Positions 18,781 through 29,631 of a stretch of 42,500 bases of DNA are shown in pieces. Every line of letters begins with the position of its first letter. The stretch's first letter is position 1. A model generated the notes under the pieces. The model saw only the letters and a list, made by a program, of their open reading frames with translations, was not told the origin of the DNA and did no database searches. Source of the stretch: Prorocentrum cordatum (lineage: Eukaryota > Sar > Dinophyceae > Prorocentrales > Prorocentraceae); the NCBI GenBank assembly GCA_963575745.1, contig CAUYUJ010003403.1:470315-512814 (forward strand), given 5' to 3'. The translations under genes were made by a program, and so were the position numbers.

Positions 18781-20820
18781 GTTCTTTCCTGGTTTTCTGG
18801 GCCCGTCTGCGGCTTTCCTTGCGCCGTCCAGGGAATGCCGTTGGACAACTCGGTACTGTCGTGGCTTCACGACGTGAGTGCGTGGGATCTTTGCGCCGTG
18901 GTGCTTCTCTCGTGGGGCCTCTTGGGGCCCTCGTGTGGCTTGTTTGGGGATGGCTTGGGCCACATGTAAAATGCTGGGCCTTGATAGTGCAGCCATAGTG
19001 CCTGGGTTATGGGCCAGAGGCTTCTTGGATGCATGCTCGGCTCTCTTGTGAAGCCTCTGTGGTGAACGTCTTGGAAACAATTGGCCTCTGAGGGGCCGTT
19101 TGGGGGCCTCTCTGAAGGTATCTTGGGCGTCCTGTTGGCATTTTGGGAGCTATATGGGGGGCCTGCTCTGCTGGCGGTCTCGGGGGCCCCTCGGGGCAGA
19201 GGGCTCGACATTTGAGTTCGAATCCTCCTTTCGGGCCCCTCTAAATTCTGTCGGGGCTCTCTTGGGCACTCTTGGGCGCCTCGTTGGCCGTCTTGACCTC
19301 TCTTGGGCAATTTTGATGCCTCATTGGGGGCCTATGTGGCCGTCTTGGGGCGATCTTGAAAAAGCAATTGGGCCGTCTTGGAGGCCGTGAAGACCAACAT
19401 GGTGTGAATGTGTTACACATGCACGTTTTCCGCCGGGAATGGGACCTCTTGGGGTCCTCTTTGGGGGCCTCTCGAAAATTTCTCGGGGCGTCTTGGGAAC
19501 CTCTGGGGCCGCCGGGATGTTATCTTGAGCGGTCCTGGGGCTCCTTTGGGGCGTTTCTGAATGCTCTTGGCGGCCTCTTGGGCAGCCTGGAAACCATCGA
19601 TGGCGCTCGTGGAACGCCCCAAGGTTGGGATCCGACGGGGAGTCTGGTCTAGAGAGCCGGGGATCGTCCAAGGGGGTCGGGGAGCGGGGGTAAACCCAAA
19701 TTGGGGGTTCGACGCCGTGGCTTCTGGGACCCAACTTCCTTCCCCAGGTAGATGAACAACGCAAGAACATGCTGGAGAACTTCCTGCTCCGATGGCGGGC
19801 GCGCTTCCACATTCCTGGACGGCTTCCCGCGAACCTGAAAGCGCGCCCGTGTGGGAGCCCTCCTTGAGGCTTCTCTGTGAGCCTTTGGTGGTTGTTCTGG
19901 GGCCGTTTTGGAACCCTGCGGGCCTTTTTTACGGCCCTCTCGGCGTGTCCAAGCTCATTTGGACAGCCGAATGCAGCGCTCTTTGGCGCTCCTGGGCGCC
20001 TCTTGGGCCAGTTTGGCGCCGCCTTGGGGCGCGTTGGTAGGGGGAAGCAAACCTACCTCGCTTTTGACCACCCTCGCTTCCAAGAGATACCAACCGATGC
20101 CAACTTGCAGCCTGTACTGGTCAGGCCGCTTGACGAGGAAGCGCGTGGTATGGCTTGGTTTTTCCTTGAAGCGAAAGCGGGCTAGGTAATTCACGCTCTG
20201 AGTTGGGGCCCTCGTGCGCGCTTCGTGCGCCGTCTCCGAACGTCGGGAAGCGGAGCAAACGGCCACTGGAAAATCAACTAAAAGCCCAAAGGAGATCAAT
20301 GGTTTTTCCCTATTCGGGCTGTTTCGGAAACCGCTTTATAGCCCTCTTGGGCCGTCTTGGATGCCTCGTGGGCCGAGTCGAAGCGATGGTGGGCGTGCTG
20401 GGCCGTTTTGGAGCCCCGTGGGCCTCCTTGAAGATCCTTGTGACGTGTCCGAACTCATGTGGGGAACCGCTTCGGAACCAGCTTGGGCGATTCTGGGCGC
20501 CTCGTCGGCCGTCTTGGCGCCCTCCTCGGGTTTCTCGGAGCCCTGTTGGGCTCCTCTTGTGCCGTCTCCGCGCGTCGAGCAGCGGAGCAGGCGACCGCGC
20601 GAAAATCCTTGAAACAACCCTTGGGGAATCAATGGTTTTCGCCCCTGGAGCCTCTCCCGCAGATCAACTGGAAGCTCTCTTGGGGCGTCGTGGGAGCCGC
20701 GTGAGTCGTTTCGAAGCAGCGGCGTGCTGGGAGCGCCGTTGTGCTGTCTGGGGCCCTTTCGGTGCCCCTTGGGCACCCTTGAAAGCCCTCTTGGAGCGCA
20801 GAGGCCTACCGGCCCCCCCA
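18780..20820 (+). repeat. Second CTTGGG-type repeat field
   Basis: Degenerate GGGCCTCTTGGGC units run through the interval. A diverged GAAGACCAA / GCACGTTTTCCGCCGGGAATG block at about 19385-19445 corresponds to the marker block of the 395-bp units. Two copies of a related block containing AAATC..TTGAAACAACCC / ATCAATGGTTTT-like sequence appear near 20270-20340 and 20600-20650. No gene is recognised. Confidence 0.75.
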
Positions 20821-20839
20821 TGCCAACCCGTGGTGCCGA

Positions 20840-20970
20840 TATCTAAATATCTATATATATATATATATACACATATACATGCACATATCTACATATATGG
20901 GTGTATGTCTCTCTCTCTATATATATATATGTCTGTACGAATGTGTATATATATGTATACATGTATAAGT
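20840..20970. repeat. AT/GT-rich microsatellite
   Basis: Alternating (AT)n, ACATAT and TCTCTC segments. Confidence 0.85.
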
Positions 20971-20994
20971 GGTCGCCCCGCCCCCCTGTGATCG

Positions 20995-21145
20995 TACCTC
21001 TCTCGGTTTCTCTGTTTTTTCTTCGTTTTCCTCTCTCTTCTTTCTCCTCCCCCTCTCCTCCTCCTCCTCCTCCTGCCCCTCCTCCTCCTCCTCCTCCTGC
21101 TCCTGCTCCTGCTCCTCCTCCTTTTCCTCCTCCTTTTTTGTGACA
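20995..21145. repeat. (CCT)n/(CTC)n polypyrimidine tract
   Basis: Near-uniform CTC triplets from about 21045 to 21135 with CTG interruptions. Confidence 0.9.
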
Positions 21146-21361
21146 GTGCAAAACCAATAACAGACAGCGCCTGGCGCCCCCAGTGCAAGGGAACTTTTTT
21201 CGGCCTGTGATGCAAGGACACATCCTTTGGTTTTGCAGGCCCCAGTGCTCGCCGCGGACTCCCTCGAGAAACTTCTCTGTAAACCTGCAACGCAAACAAA
21301 AACAAGACAACAGACCTGCACAGTGTCTGGATCCCAGATAAATAAGAAACAGCGCAACCTA

Positions 21362-21643
21362 ACATGTACAGCGTTTCCTTGAACCGAGGGTGAGGGCGCC
21401 TGGCCACTAGCAGCGAGCAGTTCTGGCGGGCGCGCGCGCGGGGGCACTTCATGAAAGCGGCGGCAGCGTTGCCACGCATTCGCAACAAAACAAAACAACC
21501 AAACATACACAGCATTTCATTGCACCGAGGGTGATGGCGCCTGGCCACTAGCAGCGACCCGAGGTTGCGAGCGCGCGCGCACGGGCCGTTCATGGAAGCG
21601 GCGGCAGCGTTGCCACGCATTCGCAAACACCTGCTTCTACACA
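21362..21643. repeat. 141-bp tandem duplication
   Basis: Unit 1 starts at 21362 and unit 2 at 21503. Shared blocks include GGCGCCTGGCCACTAGCAGC and CGGCAGCGTTGCCACGCATT. Because 141 is 47 codons, a minus-strand frame repeats the same 47-residue peptide, but most differences between the copies change amino acids, so there is no sign of protein-level constraint. Confidence 0.9.
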
Positions 21644-21719
21644 ACAGAGGCGGCGGGGGCAACGTTGGCCGTTGTCTGCACCCCGCCTCCGCGCACGCGG
21701 AACGGCCCGAACACCCCCC

Positions 21720-22050
21720 TCAGACTACCCCATAGAAGAACGGAGCGCTGTGTGTGTTCCAGCATGTGTTTTCTCAAAACAATTCTTCTTTTGCCCAAAG
21801 GCTTCCCCGTTGAACAACGCCGTGTTTTCTAGCTTTTCTACCCTTCCCAACTTTTCACAGATACTACCCTATTGAAAAACGTTGTGTTTTCAAGCTGTTC
21901 CAACCTTTCCCGCAGACTACGCGGCGAAATGTTACCTGGGGAAAAAACGGGGAAACCGGAACAAACTGGGAAACACAGCGTTGCTCAATGGGGGTAGTCT
22001 TTGGGAAAAGCTGGAAAAGCAGGAAAACACAACGCTTTGCAATGCCACCC
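21720..22050. repeat. ~75-bp repeat present in both orientations
   Basis: Plus-strand units run at about 21722-21925 (GACTACCCCAT, then AACGCCGTGTTTTC, then CTTTTCTACCCTTCCC). From about 21960 to 22045 the reverse complement appears (GGAAACACAGCGTTGCTCAA, GGGTAGTCTTTGGG, AAAACACAACGCTTTGCAAT). The array therefore folds back on itself. Confidence 0.75.
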
Positions 22051-22059
22051 CCCTCTCCC

Positions 22060-22098
22060 CTCCCCTCTCTCTCTCTCTTTCTCTCTCTCTCTCCCTCG
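22060..22098. repeat. (CT)n microsatellite
   Basis: CTCTCT run separating two minisatellite families. Confidence 0.85.
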
Positions 22099-22099
22099 T

Positions 22100-23165
22100 A
22101 ATCGGAATCCTTTGTAACGCACCCAAAGAGATTCCATTGGAAAGTCTCCAAACAGGAATCCATTGAAAACATCACAAAGGGAAACCAATTCGATGGGAAC
22201 GCCTTGCAATCAGCGTCGTTTGGAAAACACGCCAACAAAGATTCGTTTGGAAATCTTCGCTAGTTGAATCCGTTGTACAACACCACGAAGGGCTTCCATT
22301 GGAAAGCGTCGCAAACGTAATCCTTTGGAGCGCTCCGCAAGCGGGATTCTATTTGAAAGACTCACAACGAGAACCCAATGGAAAATGCTGCGATGGGCTC
22401 CTATCGGAACACGTCACAAAACGGAATTCTTTGGAAAGCTCAACAAACGGATCCGATTGGAGCCTCACAATCGGAATCCCTCTGCGGGAGGCTCACACAG
22501 AGATGCCTGTTGTGGGGCTTTGCAATATAATAGTCTTGTTGTGCTTTCCAACGGGCTCCTTTCGCGAGGCTTTCCCATGTAAACCCTTTTATGATGCTTT
22601 CCAAATTGATTCATGTTGCGAGGCTTTCCACTTGAATCTTTGTGGTGCTTTCCACAGAATTCCTGTTGTGAGGCTTTCCGACGGAATTCTTTTTGTGGTG
22701 CTTTCCAATGGATTCCGATTGCGGGAGAGAGGGGGAGGAAGAGGAAGGGAAAGGAGGGAGGAGGTGAAGCGAGAAGAAGAAGAAGAAGGAATGGACATGC
22801 AATGGACTTGGAGTGAGTGCATTCCAACGCTTCACACCAGGAATCCGTTTGGAAAACTCTATAATGGATTTCGATTGGAAGGTCTCACCACAGGAATCCT
22901 TTGGCAAGCGCAACAAATGGTCGTCCATGGGAAACGCTCAAAAGAGGAATCCTTTTTGCAAAACGCCACAAAGGCTTCCATGGGAATTCGTTGGAAACAA
23001 CAAAAGGATTCTAGGGGAAATCCTCACACTCGGAAGCTATCGGAAACACCACAAAAAGATTCCATTGGGAAACCTCACAAGAAATCTTTGACAACACCAC
23101 GAAGGGGTTCAATGGGAAAGCCTCGCAACAATAATCTGGTAGAAAAGGCGACACAAGGAAGGACA
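22100..23165. repeat. ~25-26 bp minisatellite that switches strand twice
   Basis: A unit close to GGAATCCATTGGAAAGCCTC followed by ACAA is in plus orientation at about 22107-22500, in reverse complement at about 22501-22728 (GAGGCTTTCCAATGGAATTC-like), and again in plus orientation at about 22815-23165 after a purine-rich spacer (22728-22800). Because the unit is not a multiple of three and is stop-poor, it produces a 332-residue open frame (22299-23297) that has no independent support. Confidence 0.85.
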
Positions 23166-23394
23166 CACCACAACAGGATAATGAGAATATATACGCAAGG
23201 ACAACAACGGGGGAAAATAAAGATCATGAGGAAGAGAAAGGAACTGAAGAACCACAACTCTAAAGAGGATAGTGGCGATAATGATAATGATGAATAATGG
23301 GGATACATATGCGGATCATGAGAAGGCGACACAAAATGAAGAGGATACGAGATGAGGCGACATGTATGATCGCAGGGGGGCGACCACAAACGAA

Positions 23395-23760
23395 CATAAA
23401 CACACAAACACACAAACACACAAACACACAAACACGCAACACATACATACATACATACATACATACATAATACATACATACATACATACATACATCCATC
23501 CATACATACATACACACATACATACATACATACATACATACATACATACATACATACATACATACACACATACATACATACATACATACAAACACACATA
23601 CATACATACTGACATGCATACGTATACTTATACATTTACATTTACATATACATTTACATATACATATACATATACACATACATATACATATATATATATA
23701 TACACATATATATATATACACGCTCATACGTACGTACAACACAAACATATACACATACAG
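23395..23760. repeat. (ACAC), (CATA)n and ACATAT microsatellite block
   Basis: About 165 bp of nearly pure CATA tetranucleotide (23441-23605) is flanked by CACAAACA repeats and AT-rich ACATAT sequence. Confidence 0.95.
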
Positions 23761-23819
23761 GTACACACAAAAATGCGAGGCCCCCCGGATCCGAAATCGG
23801 TGGCTCAGTGACCCGTGGT

Positions 23820-24825
23820 CTCCATGCTCAGCATGGTCTCCCGTATGGTCTCGATTATGAGCTTGCTCCCCAAACTCTGAAACATATTCTGTTTTGTACT
23901 CGTCACTGGTTTACCGGATCCTGTATGGGGATGCATCTTCTAAAAACATTGCTTCTGGCATTCCCCCCCCAAGGGTCTGACTTTTGGTGCAAGGGCATGG
24001 GCACATGACCCCTGCAGTTTCCAAGTGGGACTGTCAACACCGATGCCACAAACAAAAAATACAGGTCGAGCGCGCACGTGCATATGCCACTCTCGGCGAA
24101 GATCGTGCCACCCTTGCGCTTGCAATTTCTCGGCTGGAAGGACTACGCTCCCAGAAGGTGGCAAACGACCCATATGATCAACTAGTGCGGTCAAGATATC
24201 TCTAATTATTGTTCTAGATAACCTCGGTGCGCACTTCAACTGCGGAGCATTCGAAGTAGTACACGTTGCGTTTACCGGCGATATCATGACATGATGGATG
24301 TGTGATCTCATTGCGCGCGTCGCCTGTCGACGCACCTGGTGCAGCAACGCGAGCAATGAAACAATTTTGCGTCGCCGAATGTATCTAGAACGCGCTTGCC
24401 GCCGTTGTAAAACTGCGGTTCTGGATAATACGGGACAAAGAAACGTCAAACGACAAAAGAAACCAATGCCTGGGTTACCCCGTGGGATCTCGCTCCAACG
24501 CGCCCCCCCCAGTGTCTCGGCATCGGAAGTGCGGCGCCAATCTCGCCAGCAGGCGCGCATGTCAATGACAAAGGTATACCCCCACATCGGAATATGAGCG
24601 CGCGGGCATCAAATGCTCTGGCGGCATCTGTAGATCCGAACAAGCAGTTGGACGCTTACATCCGCAACACTTTCGCAATACAAGCTATAACTCGGCACGC
24701 GTAAACTGAGTCTGCAGTAACGACTGCGTCCCGATTTTTTGAACTTGCGTAATCCACAGTCAATCAAAAAATTACGAAATATGTAACCTATTTCGACTTG
24801 ATGGAGAAAACGCTTTCAAAGTTTC
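23820..24825. other. Unassigned, lower-GC, non-repetitive sequence
   Basis: This is the longest stretch without obvious repeats. A minus-strand frame of 215 codons (24587-23940) and a plus-strand frame of 99 codons (24298-24597) overlap. Neither shows a motif I recognise. Composition is more balanced than the neighbours. A diverged gene or relic cannot be excluded. Confidence 0.4.
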
Positions 24826-24839
24826 CAATGCGAGCGATC

Positions 24840-25060
24840 TGTTCCGTGCTGTGTCGTTCCCGCGCGCCGTGCCTCAATTTTGGAATGCGTCAAAATGGCC
24901 GCCCGTGTTCCGTGCCGTGGTCGCGTGCCGTGTCGTGCCGACATGATAGGATGCGAACATATTGCCGCGTGCCACGCCGTGCCCGCGTTTGGTTCCAGAC
25001 GGCGACCAAATCGCCGCCGCGTGCCGTGCCGTGACTTCGCGCCGTGCCGTAATTCGTGTC
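24840..25060. repeat. GTGCC pentamer-enriched segment
   Basis: CGTGCCGTG, GCGTGCCGTG and close variants recur at least ten times, either as direct pentamers or separated by 10-40 bp. It looks like a decayed pentamer minisatellite. Confidence 0.6.
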
Positions 25061-25409
25061 CGCTCGTGGTTGACAACAACAAGCCAAGCGCGTGAATTTA
25101 AACATGGTTTCTTTCGGACGCATCGCAAGTGAACGCCCGCTGGTTGGAAACACGCCGCGGCGGCGCCGCTGATTAGCGCCGGCGCCGTGCTGCAGGCCAG
25201 CGGCGCGACAGGCGCAGCTACCTACGCCTTAGCTGTATGGGGCAGGCGGCAAAAGCAGGGGCCGTCACCGCCAATTCCGTCGCCTTCCCCACTGCCGCAA
25301 CCGTTTCTCTGCTCGGTTCGCGGGGTTTCCTTGCGGTGATGCCAGGCAACCGGTCCGAAACAAATGAACCAGGCGGCCCACGAGCAAAACGGGCAGTTCT
25401 CGTTGTCCC

Positions 25410-25413
25410 CCTT

Positions 25414-25465
<52 letters not shown>

Positions 25466-25550
25466 TCGCCGCCGCCGCCGCCGTCGTCGACGCGGTCTTC
25501 GCCGTTGGTTTTCTCATCGTCGCCACCGTCGTCGTCGCCGCCGTCTCCTG
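25410..25550. repeat. (GTC)n trinucleotide tract
   Basis: GTC triplets run at about 25412-25470 and then decay into GCC/GTC mixtures. The minus strand encodes poly-Asp in one frame. This is the same repeat type as at 3804-3903. Confidence 0.9.
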
Positions 25551-25636
25551 CCGTGCCCCCGCCCCATGTCCCCCGCCCCTTCTCGCAGGCGCCCGGCCCG
25601 AACTTCTGTCGCCCGGGCGGAAGCAGGCCCTGATCG

Positions 25637-25793
25637 GGTGTTGGTAAAACTGCCCCTGGCCCACGGTGCCCCCAGGATTCTCGGGGTGGCCCAGACGGGC
25701 TCCAAAACACCCCATAACGAACCCCCGAAGGCCCCAGGGGCTTCAAAATAAAACGCTGGGGGTACCTTGGGCCAGGGGTACTTCTAGCAACGC
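25637..25793. repeat. Foldback: 38-bp arms, 81-bp spacer
   Basis: The left arm 25637-25674 (GTGTTGGTAAAACTGCCCCT...) pairs with the right arm 25756-25793 with a few mismatches; the core CCCCTGGCCCAnGGTnCCCC matches best. A solo stem-loop repeat, possibly a decayed short transposon. Confidence 0.7.
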
Positions 25794-25869
25794 CCCGAGG
25801 GCCCAAATAGCTCGTTGCACGGGGCCTCTGATGAAAGAGCTTGGAGCGTCTTGGGTTTACACGGGTCCT

Positions 25870-26489
25870 CCTCCTCCTCCTCCTCCTCTTCCCCCTCCTT
25901 CCTGTACATCCGCATTATCCTCCGTTCTGTCCTGGAAATGAGGGCGTGAGATGAATACTGTGAAAAAGAATTCCCAGGACGAGTCAAGGTGGCGTATAGC
26001 ACCAACCAAGCGCCAAGGAACAAAAAAACGCGACGCCGACCAGTCGGGAACACGCAGGCCGAAGGTGTAAACGAAACCAGGGCCCAAACGAAACTTCAAG
26101 GTTCAATCGGCGTGCGCTCAGGAGCCCCGCGCAGCTGTCAGCGCGCGCTGCAGGGCCTGCGGACGATCGAGGTCGCTTGCTCTTGGGACAACGCACATGC
26201 GCTCATGCGCAATGCTCACGCATGCATTGCGCTGCACTTTGCGGGCGTGTTCCCCCTCGGGAGCGGCGCATCGTTTATGCAATTTTGTCCTCATTTGCGG
26301 CGCCGGTGGCGCCCCGAGCCCTGGCGCGTAGGATGAAATAGTTGACTTCGCGCCCCGCGGGGTCCATTCATCAGCCATGGGCAAGGAGGAAGAGGGGGGG
26401 AAGGAGGAGGAGGAGGAGAAAAAGGAGGGAACGATGGTGATGATAATGAAGATGACGAGGATGATGCTGATGCTGATGGTGATGATGAT
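25870..26489. other. Unassigned segment with CTC, GGA and GAT tracts
   Basis: (CTC)n at 25867-25890, GGA-rich at 26385-26430 and GAT-rich at 26435-26489. The central part (25930-26340) is unique sequence without a recognisable gene. The GAT-rich tract matches the type of tract on the other side of the retrogene. Confidence 0.55.
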
Positions 26490-26732
26490 CCCACGCGTCT
26501 GAAGGGTCAGGAGCTTCCCGCTCGAACTGCCCTCGGACCGAGGCGTTTCCCCATGGCCCTGTGGAGGCAACGCTCGGTCTCGTGCGCCACGGCACAGCTG
26601 CGCAGATTCACATGAGCGCAGAGAAGCCGCCCCCCGCCCCGGCCGAAGCAAGCGGGAGACGCGACGGCCGAGCGGACACGGCGACTCAGCCCGCGCTCCC
26701 GCGGGCCGGTATGCAGCTCGCGCCAGGCGAAC

Positions 26733-27307
26733 TCAAACGGCGAAGGCCTGGGGGGCCTGGAGTGGGACCCCCAGGAGGATGCTGGCCGCTGCGAGGGCGA
26801 CCCTAAACGCGGCCCTTGCCTCCAGGAGCTCGTCCGCAGACAGGAAGCAGAGCGCAGGCCCCTTAGGTCGTCCAGCCTGCACCCGCAAAGGCTGGCGCCC
26901 GCGCCCAGTTTCAGGCCGAACTCGCGCATGCGCGGGCCCTTCGGGTCCTCCAGCCTGCTCTCGCGGAGGCCCTCGCCCTCGTCCAGGTCCAGGCCGAACT
27001 TGCGCCTGCACGCGCCCTTCAGGTCCTCCAGTCTGTCCTCGGAGAGGCTATCGTCCTCGTTCAGGTTCAGACCGACCTCGCGCTTGTGCAAGCCCTTCAG
27101 GCCCTCCAGCTTGTTCTCGCCAAGGCTCTCGTCCTCGCCCAGGTCCAGGCCGAACTTGCACTTGAGCCTGCCCTTCAGGTCCTCAAGCCTGTCTTCGCAG
27201 AGGCTTTCGTCGTCGGCACCGAGAGCCTGGCAGCGTTCTTCGGGTGCCGCGTCGAAGCCGCCGAAGGACACCGCGGTTGCCTCAGGGAGCAGGGGCAGCC
27301 AGCCCAT
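26733..27307 (-). pseudogene. Retrogene main coding region with five 26-residue repeats; unknown function
   Basis: From a true ATG at 27307 the frame reads MGWLPLLPEATAVSFGGF, then five 26-residue repeats (about residues 33-150; consensus D-E-S-L-x-E-D-R-L-E-D-L-K-G-x4-K-F-G-L-D-L-x-E). The repeats keep LEDLKG and FGLDL while codon third positions vary, which points to past selection on the protein. After the last repeat this frame stays open to 26507, but the sequence becomes Arg/Ser-rich. Another frame gives a more protein-like end (ADELLEARAAFRVALAAASI...) with a stop at 26733, so a frameshift near 26860 is likely. Upstream, the same frame continues past 27307 through Ala-rich sequence, so the ATG may not be the original start. 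I recognise no family. Confidence 0.55.
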
Positions 27308-27680
27308 GCGGGGGCCTGCGGCGGCCCGCGCTATGCCCGCTGCGGACGCGTGCGCGCGCGAATCCGCCCGCAGGGGCCAACAGCGCGTGCCACGCGGCGT
27401 TCCGCCGCCGCCTCATTGCGCCCAGGACGCGGCCTCCCACGGCGGCGAGGCGCAAAGCAGGGCACGCAGCAGCTTCACGGTCCTGCCAAGAATCAAGGCC
27501 GCGTCTGTCCGTCTTGCTAATTGCCGACCCGGCCGCGACGAGGCGCCGTGCCCGCGTCCGACGGCGGGCGGCCGAGGCGCCTACATCGGCCTCCTCCTTC
27601 CTGCGCAGCGCACTGACACGCCTGACACGCCTGATGGGCCGCCCCGCCGTCGCTCCGGCCGGCAGCCCCTCCGTAGCCAT
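27282..27680 (-). CDS. First open frame downstream of the retrogene leader, 132 codons, hypothetical
   Basis: It begins with an ATG 71 nt after the spliced leader, a plausible 5' UTR length, and ends at 27282, overlapping the repeat-bearing frame by 26 bp in a different phase. The peptide is Arg/Ala-rich with no motif. It may be the original N-terminus joined to the repeat region before a frameshift, or a composition-driven frame. I prefer the first reading only because of its position directly behind the leader. Confidence 0.35.
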   Translation of the reverse strand: MATEGLPAGATAGRPIRRVRRVSALRRKEEADVGASAARRRTRARRLVAAGSAISKTDRRGLDSWQDREAAACPALRLAAVGGRVLGAMRRRRNAAWHALLAPAGGFARARVRSGHSAGRRRPPHGLAAPAP

Positions 27681-27751
27681 TGCTCATCTCCCAATCGCGT
27701 GCCGCTGACCGCAGAGCAAGGGCGCCGGCGAGAGATCTGGAGAAGAGTACA

Positions 27752-27773
27752 CTTGAGCCAAAATGGCTACGGA
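27752..27773 (-). other. Perfect spliced-leader copy heading the retrogene
   Basis: It is a 22-of-22 match to the dinoflagellate spliced leader on the minus strand, with T at the variable first base, as in the copy at 13282-13303. It is followed on the minus strand by GTGTACTCTTCTCCAGATC. Confidence 0.95.
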
Positions 27774-27824
27774 TGATGAAGATGCTGATACTGATGCTGA
27801 TGCTGATGCTGCTGCTGATGCTGA

Positions 27825-27898
<74 letters not shown>

Positions 27899-27900
27899 CT
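27774..27900. repeat. (GAT)n/(GCT)n trinucleotide tract
   Basis: Mixed GATGCT repeats are followed by about 50 bp of pure GAT. Open frames (poly-Asp, poly-Met, poly-Ile) are uninformative. Confidence 0.95.
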
Positions 27901-27959
27901 GTTCGTAACGTTTATGGGAAGGAAGGGCAGGCTATGATGGATATTCTCATCGGATAGAG

Positions 27960-28260
27960 GGGGAGGGAAGAGGAGGAGGAGGAGGAGGCGGAGGCGGAGG
28001 GGTGGGATGTCAGTCGGCTTGGGCAGGCTGACATGTCCCGTCGAGCTGTGCACGCCTCCTGGCCGTGCCCGCGTGTCGAGCCCGCGCGCTGTGCCGCGCC
28101 TGGTCGTGCCGCTCTCTCGATTTGTCAGTACCGCCTGCCTCCTCCTCCTCCGCCTCCTCCATCTCCTCCTCCTTCTCCTCCTCCTCCGCCTCCTCCTCTT
28201 CCTCCTCCTCCTCCTCCTTCGCCTCCTCCTCCTTCGCCTCCTCCTCCTCCTACATTTCAG
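27960..28260. repeat. GGA tract, then CCT/CTC tract
   Basis: GGAGGA at 27972-28000, then GC-rich sequence, then CCT/CTC triplets at 28138-28252. The two tracts are reverse complements and could pair as a foldback. Confidence 0.8.
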
Positions 28261-28735
28261 GCACGCGTGTGCTGACTAAGTGAGACTCTTGTTCATGCCT
28301 CAACTCTCTACTGATTGCACATGTCGGTGCCGCGGTCGCTGTCGCATTCGGCTGCATCGGCGCGAATTTCGCAGGATTCGTAAACTGTGTACATCGTTCT
28401 TAGACGCATTGATGATGCCAGCGGGCCGCATGTGCTACAAATGCATATGTCGCGTAGCTGTAGTCGCAATGGCGGAGAGCAGTTCTGCATCAATCACCGT
28501 ACTCAGTGAGGTCTAGCGAAAATCAATATTCTCGTCCTACGGGCACTGCGCCTTCAGGAACAACGCGCGCCATTGTAAGCTCGCTCCGCTACCATGCAGA
28601 ATGCCGAGGAAGAACTGGCACAACGAATTATCTAATGTCACTGTCAACAGTGGCAACAACAAGTATATGCCATTAGCTCCTCGTCAGCGGGGTGTAACAT
28701 TTGAGTCGCACGGCGATAGATACCCCCAGTGACTG
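28261..28735. other. Unassigned unique sequence
   Basis: No repeat and no recognisable gene. Short open frames only. Confidence 0.45.
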
Positions 28736-29470
28736 AATGCCAGCAGTCCTAGCACCTCCTTCTCCTCCTCCGTTTCCTCCTCCACCTCCTCTCTCCACTT
28801 TCCCATCTTCTCTCTCGTCGTCGTCCCCCCCCCTGTTCCTCCCCCGTCTCCTCCTTCCTCTACTTTTACTCGCTCCTTTCTCGTCCTTATGTTCCTCTCC
28901 CGTTCTCGCCTCTCGGCCCCCCCCCCGTCTCGTGCAAGCGCGCGCCATGAAACAACACCCCAGAACGACCCAACAGCTCCTGGAGCCCTCTCTCCCCCTT
29001 CTCTTCTCCTTCGTCGCCTCCTCCCTCCCTCATATCCTCCTCCAGGAGCGCCCAGGAACCACGCAGAGCACCAGCCCCCCGAGGAGCCCCCGGGGCCCTC
29101 TTCCCTCTTCCTGCCTCTTCCTCCCGGGGCTTGAGCAGCTCAGAGACCCGGTGCCGCCCTGGCCGGGGAGGGCGACGCGCCTTGGTTGGTCGCGGCGCTC
29201 GGCTGAATGGCGGCCAAGAGTGAAACCTGGCCCCAGCAGGTCCCGAAGCCCCCTGTTCCTGCTCCTGCTGCTCGCACTGTGCATCATCCCCCTGCTCGTC
29301 CTCTTTGTTCTAACTGCCGCTGATCCTCATTCTCCTCGTTCTGATCCCCCGTTTCTGCCTCCTCATCCTCGTCTCCCGTCCTTCCTCCCTCCTCCTTCGC
29401 ATCCTTCCCCTCTACCTCTTACTTCCTGCCGCCCCTCGTTCCTCCCTCATGTTCTCTTCGCTTCCTTACG
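28736..29470. repeat. Polypyrimidine CCT/CTT-rich tract
   Basis: Long C/T-rich plus strand (28750-28920, 28985-29130, 29320-29465). The 345-codon plus-strand frame (28737-29774) is Pro/Ser/Leu-rich and shaped by composition; not called a gene. Confidence 0.7.
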
Positions 29471-29631
29471 TCTCAAGCTCCGTCTTTCACTTCCACGCCC
29501 CGTGTCCAAACAACCCCGAGCTCCAGAGCAGCCCGACACTGAGAAAGAAGCGCCGAGCCCCACCCTACCATCTCCCAGAGGCAGCCAAGGCCCTGAACTG
29601 TGCTGGCGACGGCATGAGGCATCTCTTTTGG

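Larger units (their letters stand above)
26490..27773 (-). mobile_element. Spliced-leader-tagged retroposed gene copy
   Basis: The 5' boundary on the minus strand is fixed by a perfect spliced leader at 27773-27752. The 3' boundary is inferred near 26490, where the sequence enters a GAT/GCT-rich tract like the one directly beyond the leader (27774-27900). This suggests insertion into a GAT-type microsatellite; no A tail is visible. The interior is GC-rich coding-like sequence with a 78-bp repeat, frameshifted (see the CDS entries). The LINE machinery seen in this window is a plausible source of the activity. Confidence 0.7.

Noticed and set aside
20889-21662. 257-codon minus-strand frame with a 47-residue duplication
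   Set aside because: The duplication is the 141-bp tandem repeat, which is a multiple of three by chance; most differences between copies are amino-acid changing and the frame continues into microsatellite.
22299-23297. 332-codon plus-strand open frame
   Set aside because: It crosses the 25-bp minisatellite in both orientations. The unit is stop-poor in all frames, so a long frame is expected.
27669-27687. Possible plus-strand spliced-leader relic (TCCGTAGCCATT then GCTCA)
   Set aside because: The first 12 bases match, but four internal bases are missing, and it overlaps the start codon of the retrogene frame. Too weak to call, though chance alone makes a 12-base match unlikely.
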